Below, piece by piece: positions 63,128 through 64,000 of a stretch of 64,000 bases of DNA. This DNA comes from Aquimarina brevivitae. Lineage in GTDB: Bacteria > Bacteroidota > Bacteroidia > Flavobacteriales > Flavobacteriaceae. The notes under the pieces were generated by a model, which saw only the letters and a list, made by a program, of their open reading frames with translations, was not told the origin of the DNA and ran no database searches. The DNA is taken from contig NZ_SGXE01000001.1 in assembly GCF_004216895.1 (NCBI RefSeq), positions 992,001 to 1,056,000 of the forward strand. The letters are read 5' to 3'. Position numbers and translations under genes: made by a program. Positions within the stretch are counted from its first letter, which is position 1, and each line of letters begins with the position of its first letter.

Positions 63128-63172
63128 TCATTAATCAAATTCATCAATCAATCAATCAAAAAACGAACAGAT

Positions 63173-63259
63173 ATGAGAACTTTAGAAAATATTCAACTTA
63201 GTAAAAGAGTGCAAAATAGCATCGGGTATACTTGGAATCAAAAAAGACGTTACCGCTAA
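63173..63259 (+). CDS. 28-residue peptide 3 of tandem array (type A)
   Basis: Codes for 28 residues starting MRTLENIQLSKRVQ and ending GYTWNQKRRYR. It is the type A partner of peptide 1: residues 14-27 are the same, with a different last residue (R for H). The preceding spacer contains a 26-base stretch, ending CGAACAGAT, that recurs before peptide 5. This supports duplication of a two-gene unit. Function unknown. Confidence 0.75.
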   Translation: MRTLENIQLSKRVQNSIGYTWNQKRRYR

Positions 63260-63296
63260 TAAACATAATAATTCATCAATCAAAAAACAAACCATC

Positions 63297-63383
63297 ATGA
63301 GAACTTTAGACGACAATCAGATCACAAAAAGACAGAACAATACCATTGGATACATTTGGAATTCCAAGAGGAGATTTCACTAA
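63297..63383 (+). CDS. 28-residue peptide 4 of tandem array (type B)
   Basis: Codes for 28 residues starting MRTLDDNQITKRQ and ending GYIWNSKRRFH. It differs from peptide 2 at three residues (N6D, T15N, Y27F) and has three further synonymous codon changes. It is 37 bases after peptide 3. The tyrosine-to-phenylalanine exchange at position 27 keeps the aromatic character. Function unknown. Confidence 0.75.
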   Translation: MRTLDDNQITKRQNNTIGYIWNSKRRFH

Positions 63384-63427
63384 TCATCAATCATCATCAA
63401 AATCAATCAATCAAAAAACGAACAGAT

Positions 63428-63514
63428 ATGAGAACTTTAAATAGCAACGAAATTACTACAAAATTAAAAGAGACTAACGGTTACATCTGGAACTCCAGAA
63501 GAAGATACCGATAA
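63428..63514 (+). CDS. 28-residue peptide 5 of tandem array (divergent)
   Basis: Codes for 28 residues starting MRTLNSNEITTKLK and ending GYIWNSRRRYR. The middle differs most from the other copies, while the first four and last eleven residues keep the consensus at the same positions and the total length is unchanged. This pattern points to the two ends as the functional parts. It is preceded by the same leader (CGAACAGAT) as peptide 3. Function unknown. Confidence 0.75.
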   Translation: MRTLNSNEITTKLKETNGYIWNSRRRYR

Positions 63515-63547
63515 ACACCACCAATAAACCCTTTAAAACAATGTGTT

Positions 63548-63682
63548 ATGAGAACGTTTCAAAATGTAAGAAAAAGGCTGAAAAGCTTTGCACAACGACA
63601 ACATATGTTTTCGGATTTATCAGTTAATTCATACAACAACGAAAACAAACAAATTTTAGAATTTCATAGATATTCATTTTAA
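63548..63682 (+). CDS. 44-residue peptide 6, divergent end of the array
   Basis: Codes for 44 residues starting MRTFQNVRKRLKSF and ending EFHRYSF. Only the MRT(L/F) start, the basic character and the position link it to peptides 1-5; the GY-W-N motif is absent. It lies 33 bases after peptide 5 and a terminator hairpin follows within 5 bases. An out-of-frame 28-codon frame begins at 63541 but shows no family resemblance. Whether it belongs to the same system is uncertain. Confidence 0.5.
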   Translation: MRTFQNVRKRLKSFAQRQHMFSDLSVNSYNNENKQILEFHRYSF

Positions 63683-63686
63683 ATAT

Positions 63687-63712
63687 AAAACCATCTTACC
63701 CAAGGGTGGTTT
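63687..63712 (+). terminator. probable terminator of the peptide array
   Basis: AAACCA and TGGTTT arms enclose a short loop and are followed on the plus strand by seven T. The hairpin overlaps the last codons of the converging ccoI gene. The stem is short, so confidence is moderate. Confidence 0.55.
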
Positions 63713-64000
63713 TTTTGGCATTTAATATTTTGTTTGCCTTCCAATTGGTAAGTGCCGTTACATATAAGACGATTGATATCGAACTTAGGGGCATTAATAT
63801 TGCCGCTATAACAGGTTGCAACTGACCAGTGATCGCAAAATACAAGCCTATTAAATTATACACAAAGGACAAGAAAACACTGGATTTAATGATACTCAAG
63901 GCGGCTTTAGCCAAGCGTAAAAAGTTGGGAATTGAATTAATTTCACTAGCTTTTAAAATCGCATCACAAGCAGGAGAGAAGGCGTTAGTATCTTCCGAGA
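63696..64000 (-). CDS. ccoI: C-terminal end of cbb3-associated copper P-type ATPase (partial)
   Basis: The reading frame continues beyond the right edge; about 100 C-terminal residues are visible. SEDTNAFSPACDAILKASEI is the region before the last membrane pair, and SFVYNLIGLYFAITGQLQPVIAAILMPLSSISIVLYV is the highly conserved end of CcoI/FixI-type copper transporters. The protein delivers copper for the oxidase. Its 3' end faces the 3' end of the peptide array. Placement next to ccoS supports ccoI over other P1B ATPases. Confidence 0.85.
   Translation of the reverse strand, partial: SEDTNAFSPACDAILKASEINSIPNFLRLAKAALSIIKSSVFLSFVYNLIGLYFAITGQLQPVIAAILMPLSSISIVLYVTALTNWKANKILNAKKTTLG

Larger units (their letters stand above)
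62914..63514 (+). repeat. tandem coding repeat array (five units)
   Basis: Five equal-length coding units with spacers of 40, 45, 37 and 44 bases. Types alternate A-B-A-B plus one divergent unit. Distances 62914 to 63173 (259) and 63041 to 63297 (256) indicate that a two-gene block was duplicated. Spacers are A/C-rich with ATCAATCAA words and no dyad, so the array is neither a CRISPR nor a structural RNA array. Confidence 0.8.

Noticed and set aside
62914..63514. Regularly spaced repeats suggested a CRISPR array.
   Set aside because: The repeating parts are open reading frames with synonymous variation, and the spacers are similar low-complexity sequence rather than unique; there are no cas genes.
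63541..63627. Out-of-frame 28-codon frame starting MCYENVSKCK.
   Set aside because: Equal length to the array peptides appears coincidental; it lacks MRTL and GY-W-RRY features, while the overlapping frame starts MRTF.

Overview
This window is a low-GC (roughly 35-37% by eye) chromosomal segment of a member of the Bacteroidota, most likely a marine Flavobacteriaceae. The evidence is: T9SS-type C-terminal sorting domains, Bacteroidetes-only families (DUF4271, DUF4296), SusC-like TonB receptors with carboxypeptidase-regulatory N-termini, a fused CcoN-CcoO oxidase subunit, A-rich leaders instead of Shine-Dalgarno sites, and many promoters with the Bacteroidetes -7 element TAnnTTTG. I saw no rRNA, tRNA, CRISPR array, prophage or intact insertion sequence.

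Layout. 0-13.6 kb is mostly housekeeping: a saccharopine-dehydrogenase-like protein, PckA, HemD, a dolichyl-phosphate-mannose-synthase-like enzyme, dihydroorotase, TyrS, a YHS protein, and a DUF350 / transglutaminase / LuxE-like trio. 13.6-32.2 kb looks like a phosphate locus. It holds two T9SS-sorted proteins, two modules of TonB receptor plus parallel-beta-helix lipoprotein, a small MORN-repeat protein, a PiT phosphate permease with a fused PhoU-like tail, and PhoB/PhoR. Several promoter regions here carry direct repeats of TAACAT spaced exactly 11 bp, as expected of PhoB boxes. 32-43.6 kb holds mixed genes: a glycosyltransferase, TrmB, an alkyltransferase-like protein, an Mrp/NifU iron-sulfur pair with a palindromic operator, and a LytS/LytTR-like two-component pair with a very large sensor.

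43.8-64 kb is an oxygen/redox and stress region: universal stress proteins, DnaJ/CbpM, a PAS kinase with a receiver-CRP fusion regulator, HemN, and the cbb3 oxidase operon (ccoS, ccoNO, ccoQ, ccoP, ccoG, ccoH/fixH, a TauE/DsbD-like protein, and the end of ccoI). FNR/CRP-type palindromes sit upstream of these units. At three promoters the palindrome centre lies exactly 36.5 bp from the last base of a TAnnTTTG element, which suggests one regulon.

The most unusual element is at 62.9-63.7 kb. Six very short plus-strand genes (five of exactly 28 codons plus stop, one of 44 codons) lie in tandem between ccoI and ccoS, which are both on the minus strand. The five 28-residue peptides share an MRTL start and a GY-x-WN-x2-RRY/F-H/R end. 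The first four appear to be a duplicated pair, and the differences within the conserved blocks are mostly synonymous. I do not recognise this family; it is my candidate for an undescribed system.
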